Shown here piece after piece: positions 9,357-17,826 of a stretch of DNA of 21,089 nucleotides. Location: NCBI GenBank assembly GCA_000969725.1, contig JXSR01S028824.1; one strand, 5' to 3'. The position numbers were made by a program, and so were the translations under genes. This DNA is from Ophiothrix spiculata. Taxonomy: Eukaryota > Echinodermata > Ophiuroidea > Amphilepidida > Ophiotrichidae. Within the stretch, counting starts at the first letter, position 1. Each line of letters starts with the position of its first letter. The notes beneath the pieces were generated by a model, which saw only the letters and a program-made list of their open reading frames with translations, searched no databases and was not told where the DNA came from.

Positions 9357-10147
9357 TATACTTTATAGTATATGAGCACTTAATACCCCTACATGATAAA
9401 AATAATTAGAGTACTTTGCTCAGTGTGTTTTTAGACAGAACCAAATACCAAATATGCAGGGTATGGTAGTAGTGCTAATATATTCTTTATCCCTCTAGCG
9501 CACAGAATTGAAACATTCACATGCAATCACAGAATTTTGTATTGTGCTGCTTTTAGATAAATGACTCACGTCCAAGTCCAGCAAGAAGCAACCAACACCA
9601 CAAATCAATTCACCCTTAAAACGCAAACGGACTGTGGCAGCTGATAACATGAAAACACAATGGAAAGTTGAGCTTTTCTCAACTCAATTTGCGTTGACAC
9701 AAGAAAAGTTGCATTTTGATATGGATCTATCGGAACTGCTCAAATATCCTATCTACACATTCTCTGTGTACTGTGTTCATGTCGAGTCTAAATTCAGCTT
9801 GACAGCCGAGAAAAACTGTTATCATTTTTGTAATTTGTAGACATTTTCATTTATACTTTCAAAGCCACCAGAGTGGAAAACATCAAAATTGTGTTAATTT
9901 CTAATCCATTGAAATAATACATTACCAGCTCTCCAAACTTTGTCTTAAAAAGTAGCCTAAATCTGATTGTGTCATAGACAGGAGATAAATTTCTGGACAC
10001 CAATTGTTACCAAGGCAGTATCTACCAAATGGCTTCGTATGACTTGGCACTGGACTAGGGTGCAAAATGTCCTTGGTTGAAAATAAGCCTCAAATATGGT
10101 GATTTTGCATGTATATCAAGAAGCTCAATTGGCATGTGCCATACAGA
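9357..10147. other. Intron sequence with no recognised feature
   Basis: Between two mobile elements. A 68-residue plus-strand frame at 9634-9840 shows no family resemblance or splice context. Nothing else is supported. Confidence 0.45.
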
Positions 10148-10979
10148 AGTTGCGTCCACACCGTCGGACTTATCTCACTTAGAACCGGTACTAAATATGG
10201 TCGGTATTAGTGTCAGAACTAAATTGCCAGTGAGAACGCGCATCGGTATTAACTCTATCGGTATTAACTTGACTTGACGGTGCAGGGGTGCTGTCGGAAT
10301 AATCTAATGACCTTTTACATACAAGTATTATATGCTGTGTGTGTGTAGCTGTGCCAATAGTATTGACAGGCTAGAACAGCAAGCTCATCTTGTGATGTTT
10401 AACGTGAAATGGACACATTTTAAGAATGCTTGGTCCTCTATCAACATATCTTGTAAAGGTCTAGGCCCCTATATGAAAACTCTGATATTACGTGCATGCA
10501 GATAATTAATACATGATATTATTTTTTTAAATCTAGGCAATGTATGTTTTAAATATACAAAACCCCATTTTTCATATTACTCTTATTATTAAAAATGGTA
10601 ACTTTTTAAAGATATAATTATGAATTGCATATAGACATTCACAAGGTAGTTTTGCGTATGTAAAATACATAGGTCAGTTAACGGTATTAACCTTATTGGA
10701 ACTAAGTCGTCGGAACTATAGTTGTTGGATTTAATTCGTGAACGCGTGTCAATAGCAAGTACGCAGTGGTCCCTGACGCAAGCGTATATTTTCAAGGTTT
10801 TTTAGTTCGCGTGTACGCACAAGGCTCTGAGTACGCGTTCACGAATTAAATCCAACAACAATAAGTGCTAATACTGATATATGTGGACGTTTTGGGGGAT
10901 TAGTAGAAATATGTTAATTGCGTCGGAATTACGTCTTGAAGAAATAATACCGGTATTAAATCCAAATGTAGACGCAGCT
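10148..10979. mobile_element. Composite inverted-repeat element with 3-bp AGA duplication
   Basis: The left end AGTTGCGTCCACA is matched by the complement of the right end, AGCTGCGTCTACA. Similarity continues with gaps through a GGA-TTA block to CCGGTA-TA. AGA stands immediately outside both ends (10145-10147, 10980-10982), a possible 3-bp target duplication of the kind made by PIF/Harbinger elements. Inside, motifs such as CGGTATTAA and GTCGGAA recur several times, and a perfect 26-bp inverted repeat is nested at 10721-10859. No coding frame of note. The boundaries rest on the end similarity alone. Confidence 0.45.
10721..10859. repeat. Perfect 26-bp inverted repeat (foldback)
   Basis: Positions 10721-10746 and 10834-10859 are exact reverse complements; the arm begins GTTGTTGGATTTAATTCG. 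The 87-base spacer contains repeated TACGC and ACGC steps. Perfect arms in an otherwise decayed region suggest recent origin or gene conversion. It may be a small MITE nested within the larger element. Confidence 0.8.
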
Positions 10980-10982
10980 AGA

Positions 10983-11282
10983 GTGTCCACGAATGATTGA
11001 TACCCGACTATCTGATTTATTTGTGGACCAATGGGTAAGGTTTTTTGTTCAAATCTTGTTAATTTTCAAATTAAACAAGTCTTTAAGTTTCTGAAGAATT
11101 TTGAATTTTTCAATTCGCATGTTCTGGTGAAAAGTTATAGAGATTTTTCCAAACAGGGTATATTTTTCAATTTGTAATCAGAGAAATCATTGAACTTTTA
11201 ATTAAAACTGACTACACTGAAACCTTCTTTTACTTTTCCAAAGTTATAACGTAAAATACAATTTAAGAATTATTGACTAACT
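10983..11282. other. AT-rich intron sequence, nothing recognised
   Basis: Lies between the composite element and the Ig-like fragment. Rich in AAT and TTT runs, with no repeat border, splice context or motif that I can support. Confidence 0.45.
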
Positions 11283-11450
11283 GTGATGGATATGAAGTTT
11301 GTTCTGGAGAAAAGAAATAATGATTTTGGTCCGGTTACGCTTGAACAGCTTTACATAATGAAAGGTACAAATCATGTTAGATGTTACGCGCCTAAGGGAA
11401 ACCCACCTAAAAACTTTACATTTACAATTTCTAATGACAACCGGAAGTTA
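11283..11450 (+). pseudogene. Ig-like open fragment cut by a transposon
   Basis: Between an upstream in-frame stop (TGA at 11274) and the right 0.78-kb element, the plus strand is open for about 56 codons. It includes the phrase VRCYAPKGNPPKNFTFTIS. A conserved-looking Cys followed by KGNPP and a hydrophobic strand resembles the B-C strands of an immunoglobulin C2/I-set domain, although the usual Trp after GNPP is absent. Base composition here looks more coding than the neighbourhood. The element inserted at 11449-11450 ends it. After removing the element the frame continues only about 11 codons past the junction to a stop. It could be a remnant exon or chance. Confidence 0.3.
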
Positions 11451-12221
11451 CCGTTACTGACTCGAGTAATGTCCCACCTTTTTTGAACGTGAACTTTGAG
11501 CAAAGTATGGGGCTGGGACTTTACGCGAGGACGCATGAGAGAGACTGAACTAACCGGTCGATCTACCGAGGTAAACAATGCCAGTGAATTGTCCGAGCTA
11601 GAGGGATCAAATCAAGCTATTCGTTGTAATGTTTTGAATAACACATTTCAGGATTCAGTTCAGTAAATATTCTTTAAAATTATCCCGATGAGTTTTTTCA
11701 GGAACGTAACAATCAAGGTTTAATATGGTGAAATTACTATTGCACATTCGATCGTGAATTCGCCATTTTGTAATAGTAACAATCGCGATTGCGCATGTCC
11801 AATAGATATGATAGCGCATGCTCATATTTATTTTTACCGTTATATGAACAAAAACATCGCCATCTGTTGACGATTAGAACACAGACAACAGTGAAAAGGT
11901 GTATATTCATCCGCGATCAGCCGTGATATTCCGATAAATTATAAGACATTTTGGATAAAATGTACCCATTTCTATCGTAATTAAGATGAGTTTGCGATTA
12001 TTTTTTGATGCAGATTTTGATATTATGATAACTTTTGCAGGTGATTCAGTAAATTATGGCCACAAATAAATGGTATTGGGATATTTTGGTAATGATTATT
12101 TGACGACTCCTAAAGAATACCAATGGGACTTTACGCGCGTGTACGTTAATTTTCTGAAATTTTTTGTAAATATACAGGTGGTACATTGCCCGAAGATGGG
12201 ATTTTACCAGAGTCAGTACGG
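11451..12221 (-). mobile_element. 0.78-kb TA-flanked element, right copy (inverted)
   Basis: Same element as at 7533-8315 in opposite orientation, with CCGTTACTGACTC at the low-coordinate end (one extra T) and GAGTCAGTACGG at the high end. TA flanks both sides (11449-11450, 12222-12223). It is 771 bp long, lacking a 13-bp segment present in the left copy. Since each copy has its own TA pair and its own terminal repeats, two separate insertions explain them better than one 4.7-kb element with long inverted ends. Confidence 0.8.
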
Positions 12222-12267
12222 TAGTAATTTTGATGGGTATTATTGGTAATAACAAATAATAATATTA

Positions 12268-12396
12268 GGACCAGCATTTGTCGACGGAGACCTCGACGCG
12301 CGGTGGTATGTTGACATAATCAACAGAATTGTTGTTCCTCAACTTGCCTGCCAGTGTCCTGCTCCATATCTGATTAAGACTATCTCGCTATTCTGA
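12268..12396 (+). pseudogene. Tc1/mariner transposase fragment
   Basis: The plus strand reads 42 codons to a stop, including FVDGDLDARWYVDIINRIVV and then PQLACQCP. This matches the segment of IS630-Tc1-mariner transposases between the first and second catalytic aspartates, where a pattern like V-G-L-A-RY---IL-P-VVP-L is usual. The catalytic QDNA-PH motif that should follow is missing; sequence after CQCPAP is unrelated and ends in TGA. No transposase sequence precedes it. It starts 45 bases after the right 0.78-kb element, though nothing proves they belong to one family. Confidence 0.55.
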
Positions 12397-13135
12397 GTAG
12401 GAAGAGATTCAGAAGTCTGCTGCAAGTTAATGCTTTTAGTAGATCATAGAAAATTGCAAAAGCAAGGAAAGAAGATCTGAAGTTGGTCAAGTTGTATTCA
12501 TTAACTTTACAAATTAGCAAGAGTGCATATTACAAGTACTATACCTGCATGATTATTTGTACAAAACCACGTTTGTATCGATTTTCAAAAACCTCATCGC
12601 ACAAAGCAATGAAGCAGGATATTTTGATGAAACTTATTGAAAATGTAAAAAACTTATCCACTATTGTAGAAAAGTTGTTGGTTTTATGAAAAAAAAGAAG
12701 ATTTATTATTTTATCTGATTTTTTGAAACTAGGTTTCAATCATTAGTGGACACTCTTTTTATAAACAATAGAATTAGCAAATATTTCCTGGTTTGCTAAA
12801 AGGAGTTCAAGTGTTGAGGATTTAGAGAAGAATATATAGCTTTCCTTTAATAACATTTCACAAAATTATTAACTACAGACAACTGGTACAAACCATCATC
12901 AGTTCTCTATGCAGAATATACAATTTTTCATGCAACTTGATTTCAAAATATTTCTCTGAATTACTTCGAACCTCAAAGTAAATATGAAAATTACACATTT
13001 ATAGAATGGGCAGAGGCTGAAGAACTGAAATTAATAAAGCTATAATTTGTTGATTGGAAAACAAAGTAATGCATCAAACTTAAATTTTTTTAAAATTTAA
13101 AGCACAAACATTTGAGTATTTATATCTTTATATAG
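12397..13135. other. AT-rich sequence, nothing recognised
   Basis: Lies between the transposase fragment and an exon-like segment. Overlapping short open frames on both strands near 12483-12739 are low-complexity Lys/Ser/Phe-rich and show no motif. No repeat border was found. Confidence 0.45.
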
Positions 13136-13312
13136 GCAATAAGAGTAATAGGATGTCACGGCATATCTGATGTGGATTATGCATTTCAATTCATTAAAGC
13201 ACTCAGAGAGCAAATTAATACTGAGTCTGGTATGTCAATTTCAAGTAATATGTTATTTTCAGGCCAAAAAATAATCATCTGTTTGTCAATAGACAACATG
13301 CGCAAGAGCTGA
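13136..13312 (+). other. Candidate terminal coding exon, unassigned
   Basis: After a pyrimidine-rich acceptor (TTTATATCTTTATATAG) the plus strand is open for 58 codons to TGA. It begins AIRVIGCHGISDVDYAFQF, and a later block reads GQKIIICLSIDNMRKS. The pattern of an amphipathic helix (YAFQFIKALREQI) and a later hydrophobic strand (KIIICLS) looks protein-like, but I do not recognise the family. An AATAAA follows at 13447-13452. An open run of this length can arise by chance in AT-rich DNA somewhere in the window, so the call is tentative. Confidence 0.25.
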
Positions 13313-13437
13313 CATTTTTTGTTATAAATATGCATTATATAGTCTTGGGTCATAAATGACCAAAACAATTGGCACTATAACACAAATTACTGATACACAC
13401 TCATAGGAAGCCAGGATCAAATATAAGTTTATCCTGA

Positions 13438-13472
13438 TTCCGGATCAATAAAGCTCAATATATGATCCGGAA
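13438..13472. repeat. 10-bp perfect hairpin arms
   Basis: TTCCGGATCA at 13438-13447 is the exact complement of TGATCCGGAA at 13463-13472, with a 15-base loop containing AATAAA. It could be a short foldback or a structured 3' end for the segment upstream. Little more can be said. Confidence 0.5.
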
Positions 13473-13818
13473 ATGCTATGATACAAAATGGCCTAATTTT
13501 TACCAATAAGTAACCAAGTGAAATAAGTGTCATCTTCTCACCTAAAAGCAATAAGTGTAGAAAGAGGTAAATATCCTATTTATTGTAATCTAACTCACAA
13601 CACTGTCAAATGATTTAGAGATATTTGAAAACAAATAGTCTGAGCAACTTTTCAGGATCAAAATGTATCAATGGTTTTCTGTGGAACAATTGGTGTTGAC
13701 TGGCGTTTGTAGTAACTTTGTAAAGTATTAAATACAATTTACATAAATATTCACATGTAGCACTGACAATAACAATAATTGTTCACATAACCTTTTAAAT
13801 TGATGATGTCGTGTACAG

Positions 13819-13912
13819 CTTTGACTTGCCATACAAAGCCACCCAACCTGGGGAAATCAGTGACTCGTTAAATACGGAAGTACTGGATGAAAAATATACT
13901 AAACACAAATAT
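13819..13912 (+). other. Candidate internal exon, unassigned
   Basis: A 94-nt segment runs from a GTGTACAG acceptor to the strong donor GTAAGTAT. In one frame (one base, then 31 codons, ending phase 0) it reads without a stop, including FDLPYKATQPGEISDSLNTE. Its composition is less AT-rich than the surroundings. It cannot be a coding exon of the fibrinogen-related gene, because that frame has a TGA 12 bases before its ATG with no acceptor after it. It could be a 5' untranslated exon of that gene, an exon of an unrecognised plus-strand gene, or a remnant. The phase does not match the segment at 13136-13312 directly. Confidence 0.3.
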
Positions 13913-14015
13913 GTAAGTATATATTTGTCATTTACAGTTCAGATATAGAATACATAACTTATTAGGCTTGGCACTGACAGTTTGTTTATAACTCAAGGAA
14001 TTTTGATACCACATC

Positions 14016-15338
14016 ATGCCATCAATCATGCCCATCTTACTCTTGATAATCACAGTGGCTAGTCAACTCAACCATGCTGACTCTCAATTCACAGGATTAG
14101 CAAATAGTCAGACGCAGATAATAAAACTTTTGGAGGAGATAACTACCACATCAACTCCTTTTGTACCGAATATTACTGCTTTGCTAACCAACCAGGAAAC
14201 TCTACTTGAAAATAGCACTATTGTGTTGAATGAAATCAATGCTGTTGTTCACCAAATTGCTGAAGCTCAAACAAGTATTGCTGCTGCTCAATCAAGTATG
14301 GCTGACACTCAAACACAAATGGCTGATGCTCTAATGAGTATGGCTGCTGCTCAAGCAAGTATTGCTGCTACTCAGACAAATATAGCTGCTACCCAAACAG
14401 AAATGGCTGATACTCTAACTACTATAGCTGCTTCTCAGTCAAGTATGGCTAATACTCAAACACAGATAGCTGAAAGTCTTGACAAGATTGTAACTCTGTT
14501 GCAAAGTAGACAACTTGAGGATATACCACCACAATCAGGGCAAGCAACTAATGCAATGCCTATGCCTACAGTTGATATGACAACCAGTGGATTGTCAAAA
14601 CCAGGACAAACAACTAATGCAATGCCCATGCATATGGTTGAAATGACTAGTGTATCGCCACAACTAGCAAAATCAACCAAGGCAATTCCCACACCTACAT
14701 CTGAATTAACAGTACAAACTGAAATCATTCCAACAGACTGCTCCAATATATCTGAGACAAATAACCATGGTTCAGGAGTGTACACTATCGAGCCAAGAGA
14801 TGGACAAGGCTTCTTTGAGGTTTACTGCAACATGGACACTGATGGAGGAGGCTGGACTGTCTTCCATAAACGCTTCAATGGATCTGTTGACTTTAACTTA
14901 GGTTGGGATGATTATGAAAGTGGATTTGGCAACTTGCAAGGTGAACATTGGTTAGGTCTACAGAAAATGCATCGATTGACCAGTAGTGGACGATGGACAT
15001 TGCGGATTGACTTAGAAGCCTTTGATGGGAAAACAGGATATGTCCAGTATGAAGATTTCCAGATTGGTGATGCAGAATCTTTTTATCATCTCTCATTTGA
15101 AAATTTCAGTGGCAACATTTATGATGGACTGTTTTATAGTTATGGTGCTCCATTTACAACAAAAGACCAGGACAATGATGCAAACATTGGTAATTGTGCT
15201 ATCAGTTACAAAGGGGCGTGGTGGTATAAAAACTGTTCTCATTCCAGTCTTAATGGCTTTTATAGTAATGGTTTTTATTGGTGGTTTTACTTTCCAGAAA
15301 TAAGTAAATCTGAAATGAAGATGCGCCAATCACAGTGA
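14016..15338 (+). CDS. Secreted fibrinogen-related protein with coiled-coil stalk
   Basis: A single uninterrupted frame encodes 440 residues. Residues 1-24 form a signal peptide (hydrophobic core MPILLLIITVA). Residues 82-158 are eleven exact heptads, a probable oligomerising coiled coil. Residues 172-234 are a Ser/Thr/Pro linker of three repeats. A fibrinogen-related domain spans about 240-437. It has four Cys (C242, C271, C394, C407) for the two usual disulfides, GGGWTVF at 277-283, GWDDY, GFGNL and GEHWLGL, the Ca-site stretch KDQDND at 383-388, and GNCAISYKGAWWYKNC at 392-407. Such proteins (ficolins, tachylectin-5, FREPs) typically bind acetylated or microbial sugars in innate defence; that role is inferred. 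The C-terminal loop is about ten residues short. The start has A at -3 and an in-frame TGA 12 bases upstream. It is nested in a phosphodiesterase intron on the opposite strand. Confidence 0.93.
   Translation: MPSIMPILLLIITVASQLNHADSQFTGLANSQTQIIKLLEEITTTSTPFVPNITALLTNQETLLENSTIVLNEINAVVHQIAEAQTSIAAAQSSMADTQTQMADALMSMAAAQASIAATQTNIAATQTEMADTLTTIAASQSSMANTQTQIAESLDKIVTLLQSRQLEDIPPQSGQATNAMPMPTVDMTTSGLSKPGQTTNAMPMHMVEMTSVSPQLAKSTKAIPTPTSELTVQTEIIPTDCSNISETNNHGSGVYTIEPRDGQGFFEVYCNMDTDGGGWTVFHKRFNGSVDFNLGWDDYESGFGNLQGEHWLGLQKMHRLTSSGRWTLRIDLEAFDGKTGYVQYEDFQIGDAESFYHLSFENFSGNIYDGLFYSYGAPFTTKDQDNDANIGNCAISYKGAWWYKNCSHSSLNGFYSNGFYWWFYFPEISKSEMKMRQSQ
14259..14489 (+). repeat. 21-bp coding minisatellite, 11 units (heptads)
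   Basis: Eleven consecutive 21-nt units encode heptads of the form A-x-x-(Q/L)-x-x-(I/M) with no insertion or deletion, residues 82-158. Ile or Met occupies every seventh position, Gln or Leu lies three residues before it, and Ala directly follows it. This suits a continuous parallel coiled coil with a Gln/Leu and Ile/Met core. At the DNA level the units share GCTGCT-CTCAAACA-like steps but have diverged, so the array is not newly expanded. Confidence 0.88.
14529..14717 (+). repeat. Three linker repeats of about 60 bp
   Basis: Residues 172-194, 195-214 and 215-234 align as three units. The first two share GQ(A/T)TNAMPM-x-x-V-(D/E)MT; the third is diverged (KSTKAIPTPTSELT). The units are rich in Thr, Ser, Pro and Met, suggesting an extended, probably O-glycosylated spacer between the coiled coil and the fibrinogen domain. 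Confidence 0.75.
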
Positions 15339-15636
15339 CTCACTGCTGCTAAGTAACTTTTATTAAGAGGTTTTGATTTAAACCTATATCAATATCAGTC
15401 AGAATTAACTGTGGCTATCAAAATACACTGTATATTATCATGAGCATTTTGAATTGGTCTCAAAATTATCTACCTTGAATTAGGATACCTTATCCATTTG
15501 TCCAATTCAATCATATGCCATCTGACAAACCTTTATTTGATAAACACCGTCACTTCCAGAAGTAAGACGAATCATCATAACTCTATAACTGACATACTAA
15601 TTAAGTGTGTGAACAAGTTTTTGCACATTGTTATGA

Positions 15637-15642
15637 AATAAA
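15637..15642 (+). terminator. Poly(A) signal of the fibrinogen-related gene
   Basis: AATAAA lies about 300 bases after the stop codon, giving a 3' untranslated region of ordinary length. No genomic poly(A) tract follows, so there is no direct sign that the intronless gene is a recent retrocopy. Confidence 0.65.
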
Positions 15643-17229
15643 CCAACAGCAAAGGCAATACACATTCACAAAATCGAAAGCTGAATTGGACGAATGGTAC
15701 GGTAAGTTAATAAATGTGCATTTCATGTTACCAGTAAAATAAGACAAAATCAATTAATTTTGATTCATCTAATATAATACATGAGGTCTCTGGATAAGCA
15801 ATTTTGACTGCAAAATTTAAATTCATTGATTTAGCCATATTTCCATGCAAAATAGAATGAAAACTAAATTCATGTAAGGCAAAAAAAAATGGGCCAAACA
15901 CCAAGAGCCATTCATTTTTTTTCTTTAAAGTCAAAAAGGCTATGCGCTACATATTAATTGGAAATTTAGGTATTTGTTTTCCATTTTCCTTTTTTCAGCT
16001 CGTATGTGAACGTAATATGCACGTCTTTGCTTATGTGCTATAAAATGAGCTTGTATGAGCTCAGTTACATAATAGCCTATAATAAAAGACTCAAGCTCAT
16101 CTAAGATCATAGTTCTGAGCAAAAGTAATCAATTGTGAGCTCAAGCACACATTTTTTACAAGCTTTTGGAACTCAGCAAAGCTCAGAAATTATGCGCTTG
16201 GAAAATACGTACAACTACAAATTCGCAAAATTACGAACTCTGAAATTAAGCAAAGTTTATTAGCTGGGAATTTTTTTTTTGCAGTTGCTCGAAAATATTT
16301 TACTTTGAAAATTTCATCGTCATACATTTACCAGCTAATAATACTTGAACTTTGAAAATGTCTTCAAAATTGAGGAGCTTTCAATTCTTGTAGTTCTAAA
16401 ATTTGACAAACTAGAAGTCAGGTCACAAACTATTATAGTGATTTTTTTTATTCCTGTCACTTCATTAAAAGTTTTAGGGGCGTGTCGACGATTCCATTCA
16501 TTCTGAGAGGTTGTATGCATTATCTAGTCAATTCAATAGAAATTTGATTTAATGATTTAATGATACCATGTGTATGGCCATAATAAAATAAAATCCACTT
16601 TCTCACGAAAAGAAAAGTAATAGATATGAAAAATAAAAGCTGGCGAATAATTCCCAATGATATAAATGATTGCTTTAAATTATAGTCACATTGATTTAAA
16701 TCTCTATAATGGAGGTTTAGTGATAGGAATCAGGCAGTTAAAAAACGTTAAAATATATCAACTAAAAAGCTCATACACGCCGACATTTATTTTAATTTTG
16801 GTAATTCGTAACAAACGACAGTATTAATGTGACCCAAATGATCGAACCATTGGGCCTATTAAATCAAACAAAGAGGCAGATGTGGTGACCTCCAAAATGA
16901 ACCCGAATCGATAGCATGACATCAAACCTTTTGACAATACTTTTCATCGAACCTGATTGGAAACCTTCCGTATTCTATTGAAAATAACTTATTTAATGAG
17001 GGTTAGACATTGTATTATATTAAACAAAGTTGAGCATTATACAGCTTTTTAGTTTTCTTCTGAACACATCCCCTCCAAAAGTAACCTTACCATCAGCAAT
17101 ATGTGCTTGGTATCATGAATAAAAAAATCTACTATAATTTCACCATCAAGTTCAGAGAATACCTGTTTAGTCATTGCACCAGGGCTGATAAAGGATTCCC
17201 TTGATACTCTCCTTAACTTGAACAAACGA
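15643..17229. other. Non-coding stretch 3' of the fibrinogen-related gene
   Basis: AT-rich sequence with no supported gene. GAGCT and AAGCTC motifs are frequent between about 16040 and 16200, similar to those of the palindromic cluster at 17421-17534, which may reflect a shared repeat ancestry. Short minus-strand frames here show no motif. Confidence 0.45.
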
Positions 17230-17423
17230 GTGCGTTTTGATTAAAACGCGAGCACGTACTGTTTCAAATACTAGCGCGTATTGTTTTAAATACTAGCCTG
17301 ATTTGTTTCAAATACGTGTGGGTTTTGTTTCAAATACGAGCACACTTTGTTTCAAATATGAGCGTGTATTGTTTCAAATATGAGTAAGTTTTGTTTCAAA
17401 ATAGGAACATGTTTCAAATACAT
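17230..17423. repeat. 22-bp minisatellite, 8 units plus a partial
   Basis: Eight head-to-tail units of exactly 22 bases (17230-17405) and a shortened ninth follow the pattern G-xxxGTxTTGTTTCAAATACGA. The core GTTTCAAATA is nearly constant and the G/C positions at the unit start vary. The period of 22 is two helical turns. The variable and constant parts lie within one continuous unit, so it is a minisatellite, not a spacer-type array. Confidence 0.85.
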
Positions 17424-17534
17424 GCTTGTAACATGCTCATAATGAGCTTGTTAAAATGCTTGTATAACAAGCTTAATAACGTGCTCATAACGAGCTTGTA
17501 ATAATGAGCTCATTTCAAGCTTGTTACGAGCTTG
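17421..17534. repeat. Palindromic cluster of GAGCTTGT-type motifs
   Basis: Directly after the minisatellite, GAGCTTGT, TGCTCATAA and AAGCTT steps alternate in both orientations, for example TGCTCATAATGAGCTTGT and GTGCTCATAACGAGCTTG. The stretch could fold into several overlapping hairpins. No function is evident. Confidence 0.6.
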
Positions 17535-17547
17535 ATTTTTTTCATAA

Positions 17548-17826
17548 GGGAAGATCAAGTTCCACGATCACTCTCCTGCATACCTTGCCAATTTTCTCAG
17601 CCTCTATATACCAGCTCTGACTCTCAGATCCTCATCTCAAGTCTCTTTTGGATTTTCTTCGCAAAGTCCAAAAACAAATTTCTACGGACAAAGATCATTC
17701 ATCGTTTCTGGACCCAAACTCTGGAACAACTTGCCTTCAATAATCAGGAATGCTGCTCCAGTAACGACTACTAGTCAGTTCAAGCGTACTCTCAAGACTC
17801 TACTTTTTGATGACTATTTAGTGTGA
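17548..17826 (+). pseudogene. LINE reverse-transcriptase C-terminal fragment
   Basis: The plus-strand frame ending with TGA at 17824-17826 reads FHDHSPAYLANFLSLYIPAL, then later RSFIVSGPKLWNNLP, FKRTLKTLLF and DDYL. This is the well-known C-terminal tail of non-LTR retrotransposon polymerases (jockey/CR1/L2-like), where a pattern such as RSF-V-GP-LWN-LP---R----FK--LKT-LF ends the protein. The catalytic FADD part and everything upstream are missing, as expected from a 5'-truncated copy. The junction with the palindromic cluster lies at about 17540. The 3' end of the element is not clear. Confidence 0.8.

Noticed and set aside
7533-12221. A single 4.7-kb transposon with 0.78-kb inverted ends
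   Set aside because: Each arm has its own terminal repeats and its own TA pair, and the interior lacks a transposase; two insertions are simpler.
13819-13912. Upstream coding exon of the fibrinogen-related gene
   Set aside because: An in-frame TGA lies 12 bases before the ATG at 14016 with no acceptor between them, and the ATG already begins a signal peptide.
14456-14785. Minus-strand frame of 109 residues inside the fibrinogen-related gene
   Set aside because: It is a shadow of the linker repeats on the opposite strand.
17230-17423. CRISPR-like array
   Set aside because: The 22-bp units are contiguous, with no distinct spacers, in animal DNA; it is a minisatellite.
17532-17774. 80-residue plus-strand frame starting at 17532
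   Set aside because: It is the wrong frame over the LINE fragment; the reverse-transcriptase tail is read in another frame ending at 17826.
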